Below, in pieces: positions 62,797-64,000 of a DNA stretch of 64,000 bases. The position numbers and the translations under genes were made by a program. Numbering within the stretch: the first letter of the stretch is position 1; each line of letters opens with the position of its first letter. The DNA comes from Candidatus Mycobacterium wuenschmannii. GTDB lineage: Bacteria > Actinomycetota > Actinomycetes > Mycobacteriales > Mycobacteriaceae. The notes under the pieces were generated by a model. It was not told the origin of the DNA. It saw only the letters and a program-made list of their open reading frames with translations, and ran no database searches. Where the stretch lies: the NCBI RefSeq assembly GCF_030252325.1, contig NZ_CP126981.1, positions 3,410,001 through 3,474,000 on the forward strand, read 5' to 3'.

Positions 62797-62985
62797 ATGG
62801 CTAAATATCGAGTACTGAATCCACACGGCGACGTCGTCGACTCCAAAGAGATCGCCAGCGCGGACGACGCGCACGCCTGGTTTGTCGACGCCAAGGCCGA
62901 CAACTCCGAACTCGGCTGGCGCATGGAAGTCGAATCCGACGGCAATTGGCGGTTCTTCGACGACACCGAAGGCGACCGAGCCTGA
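62797..62985 (+). CDS. Small conserved-type hypothetical protein
   Basis: The 62-residue protein (MAKYRVLNPHGDVVDSKEIA...) is soluble, acidic and predicted to form a small alpha/beta unit; it has no signal. It starts 19 bp after echA21 on the same strand and has the GC3 pattern of a real gene. No ribosome site is clear. Function unknown. Confidence 0.6.
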   Translation: MAKYRVLNPHGDVVDSKEIASADDAHAWFVDAKADNSELGWRMEVESDGNWRFFDDTEGDRA

Positions 62986-62996
62986 GCCGCAACGCA

Positions 62997-64000
62997 TTAC
63001 GGCGCTTCGTCGTCGTCGCTGTCCCGTAGCAGTTTTTCGGGGTGGTGGTAGGTGTTGATTCTCGACTGACCGTGGTCGAGGTGGGGTGGTGGGATCCATT
63101 CGGTTTCATACCGGTGGTTCTTGCGGGTCTTCCAGCCTTTTTCGGTCATCTCATGGTTGGGGTGGCAGGCGAGGGTGAGGGTGTTGACGTCGGTGACGGG
63201 GTTGTTTCGGTAGGGGTCGTCGTGGTGGACCTCGCACCGGTCGGCGGGCGTAGGGCAGCCCGGGAAGGTGCAGCCACGATCCCTGGCGTGGAGGACGAGG
63301 CGCTGGGCCGGGGTGGCCAGGCGTTTGGTGTGATACAGCGCCAGGGCTTTGCCGTTGTCGAAGATCGCCAGGTAGTGGTGGGCGTGGGAGCCGAGCCGGA
63401 TCACGTCGCTCATCGGCAGTAGGGTGCCGCCGCTGGTGAGGCCGCGGCCGGCGCCGTTCTCGAGTTCTTGCAGGGTGGTGGTGACGATGATGCTGGCGGG
63501 CAGCCCGTTGTGCTGACCCAGATCGCCGGAGGCCAGCAGTGCTCGGCCGGCGGCCAGGAGCGCGTCGTGGGTGCGCTGCGCCGGGCCGCGGGTGTCGCCT
63601 TGGATCTGGGCTTCGGACGGGGTCCCGCTGACGCACGGCACATCGTCGTCGGGGTTGCACATGCCGGGGGCGGCGAGCTTGGCGAACACCGTGTCCCACG
63701 TCGCCCGGGCCTCGGGCGTCAGGTAGCCGGTCACCTTGCTCATGCCGTCGATGTCTTGCTTACCGATCGTGACGCCGCGCCGTTTGGCGCGGTCGACGTC
63801 GGTGAAGTCGCCGTCGGGGTTGAGACAGTCCATCAACTTGTCGGCGAGCTTGGCCAACTCGTCGGGCCAGTGCTGCAGGCTCAGGTCAGCCAGCTTGGCT
63901 TCGGCGATGCCGCGGGTCTCGACGTCGACGAAGTCGGGGATCCGCTGCCAGAACGAGCGGATCACCGCGATATGACCGGCACCCACGTGCCCGTTGCGCT
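62997..64000 (-). CDS. DUF222/HNH endonuclease protein (13E12 family), 5' end outside window
   Basis: At least 334 residues are visible. The N-terminal part matches the DUF222 pattern ([19 protein letters not shown]), and the C-terminal HNH nuclease has [26 protein letters not shown] and ACHPNHEM. The reading frame stays open to the window end, so the GTG at 63986 is probably internal. The family is multicopy in mycobacteria (REP13E12) and is thought to be linked to mobile or phage-like DNA; a 13E12 gene occurs at a similar place in M. tuberculosis. Confidence 0.88.
   Translation of the reverse strand, partial: RNGHVGAGHIAVIRSFWQRIPDFVDVETRGIAEAKLADLSLQHWPDELAKLADKLMDCLNPDGDFTDVDRAKRRGVTIGKQDIDGMSKVTGYLTPEARATWDTVFAKLAAPGMCNPDDDVPCVSGTPSEAQIQGDTRGPAQRTHDALLAAGRALLASGDLGQHNGLPASIIVTTTLQELENGAGRGLTSGGTLLPMSDVIRLGSHAHHYLAIFDNGKALALYHTKRLATPAQRLVLHARDRGCTFPGCPTPADRCEVHHDDPYRNNPVTDVNTLTLACHPNHEMTEKGWKTRKNHRYETEWIPPPHLDHGQSRINTYHHPEKLLRDSDDDEAP

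Noticed and set aside
62997..64000. Intact mobile element around the DUF222/HNH gene
   Set aside because: Only the 3' part is in the window. I saw no terminal repeats, integrase or target duplication, so it is reported as a gene only.

Overview
The window is chromosomal DNA from a mycobacterium, most likely a Mycolicibacterium-type environmental species. The evidence is high GC content, a near-continuous gene layout, MmpS/MmpL pairs, F420-type enzymes, a Tgs-like WS/DGAT acyltransferase, PE-PPE and DUF732 secreted proteins, LpqH, TcrXY and a DUF222/HNH (13E12-type) gene. From memory, the gene order follows the M. tuberculosis backbone Rv3721c-Rv3776: dnaX, Rv3722c, ffs, tRNA-Ser, Rv3723, a cutinase, Rv3730c/ligC, Rv3733c/tgs2, tadA-tyrA-proZWVX, Rv3760/Rv3761c, Rv3762c, lpqH, tcrXY, Rv3767c, hisC2, Rv3773c, echA21 and a 13E12-family gene. 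Lineage-specific blocks interrupt this order.

Region by region. 1-6 kb: the end of a CYP102-like P450 (cut by the edge), the clamp-loader gene dnaX, an aspartate aminotransferase, the SRP RNA, tRNA-Ser(GGA) and a membrane protein. 6-20 kb (accessory): a hydrolase/TetR divergent pair with two operators, an NAD(P)-binding dehydrogenase, two mmpS-mmpL operons facing each other around an SDR gene, a second TetR, small secreted and F420-type proteins and a PhyH-type dioxygenase. 20-31 kb: a cutinase, the divergent Prim-PolC/LigC repair pair, a P450, lipoproteins, a tgs2-nudix-haloalkane dehalogenase operon, a PE-PPE hydrolase, an LLM flavoprotein and tRNA-Ser(CGA). 31-39 kb: tadA, tyrA, a tightly coupled glycine-betaine-type ABC operon (proX-proV-proW-proZ plus a glycolipid-binding protein), a LapA-like protein, an APH-family kinase and a histidine phosphatase.

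39-46 kb (accessory) holds six same-strand genes: an SRPBCC-acyl-CoA ligase fusion, an APH-family kinase, an SDR, an ACAD10/11-type acyl-CoA dehydrogenase, a TetR and a quinone oxidoreductase. The set resembles the activation, reduction, phosphorylation and isomerisation steps known for 4-keto/4-hydroxy acid catabolism, and I consider it the most interesting system here. A second, minimal kinase plus dehydrogenase pair lies at 52.6-54.8 kb.

46-58 kb: an alkyl sulfatase, lpqH, tcrXY, a three-gene operon of tiny membrane proteins behind a SigF-like promoter, a methyltransferase, an anti-anti-sigma (STAS) gene divergent from a PAS-GAF-phosphatase-kinase stress regulator, and a DUF4185 secreted protein. 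59-64 kb: tRNA-Arg(ACG), tRNA-Ser(GCT), an aromatic/histidinol-phosphate aminotransferase, a DUF4334 protein, a DinB-like protein, an EchA21/dienoyl-CoA isomerase-like protein, a small protein and a DUF222/HNH gene cut by the edge.

Genes within operons are commonly coupled by ATGA, GTGA or TGATG overlaps. Many first genes show a TANNNT box 6-7 nt before an ATG or GTG, the layout expected of leaderless transcripts. No stretch longer than about 300 bases lacks a gene.
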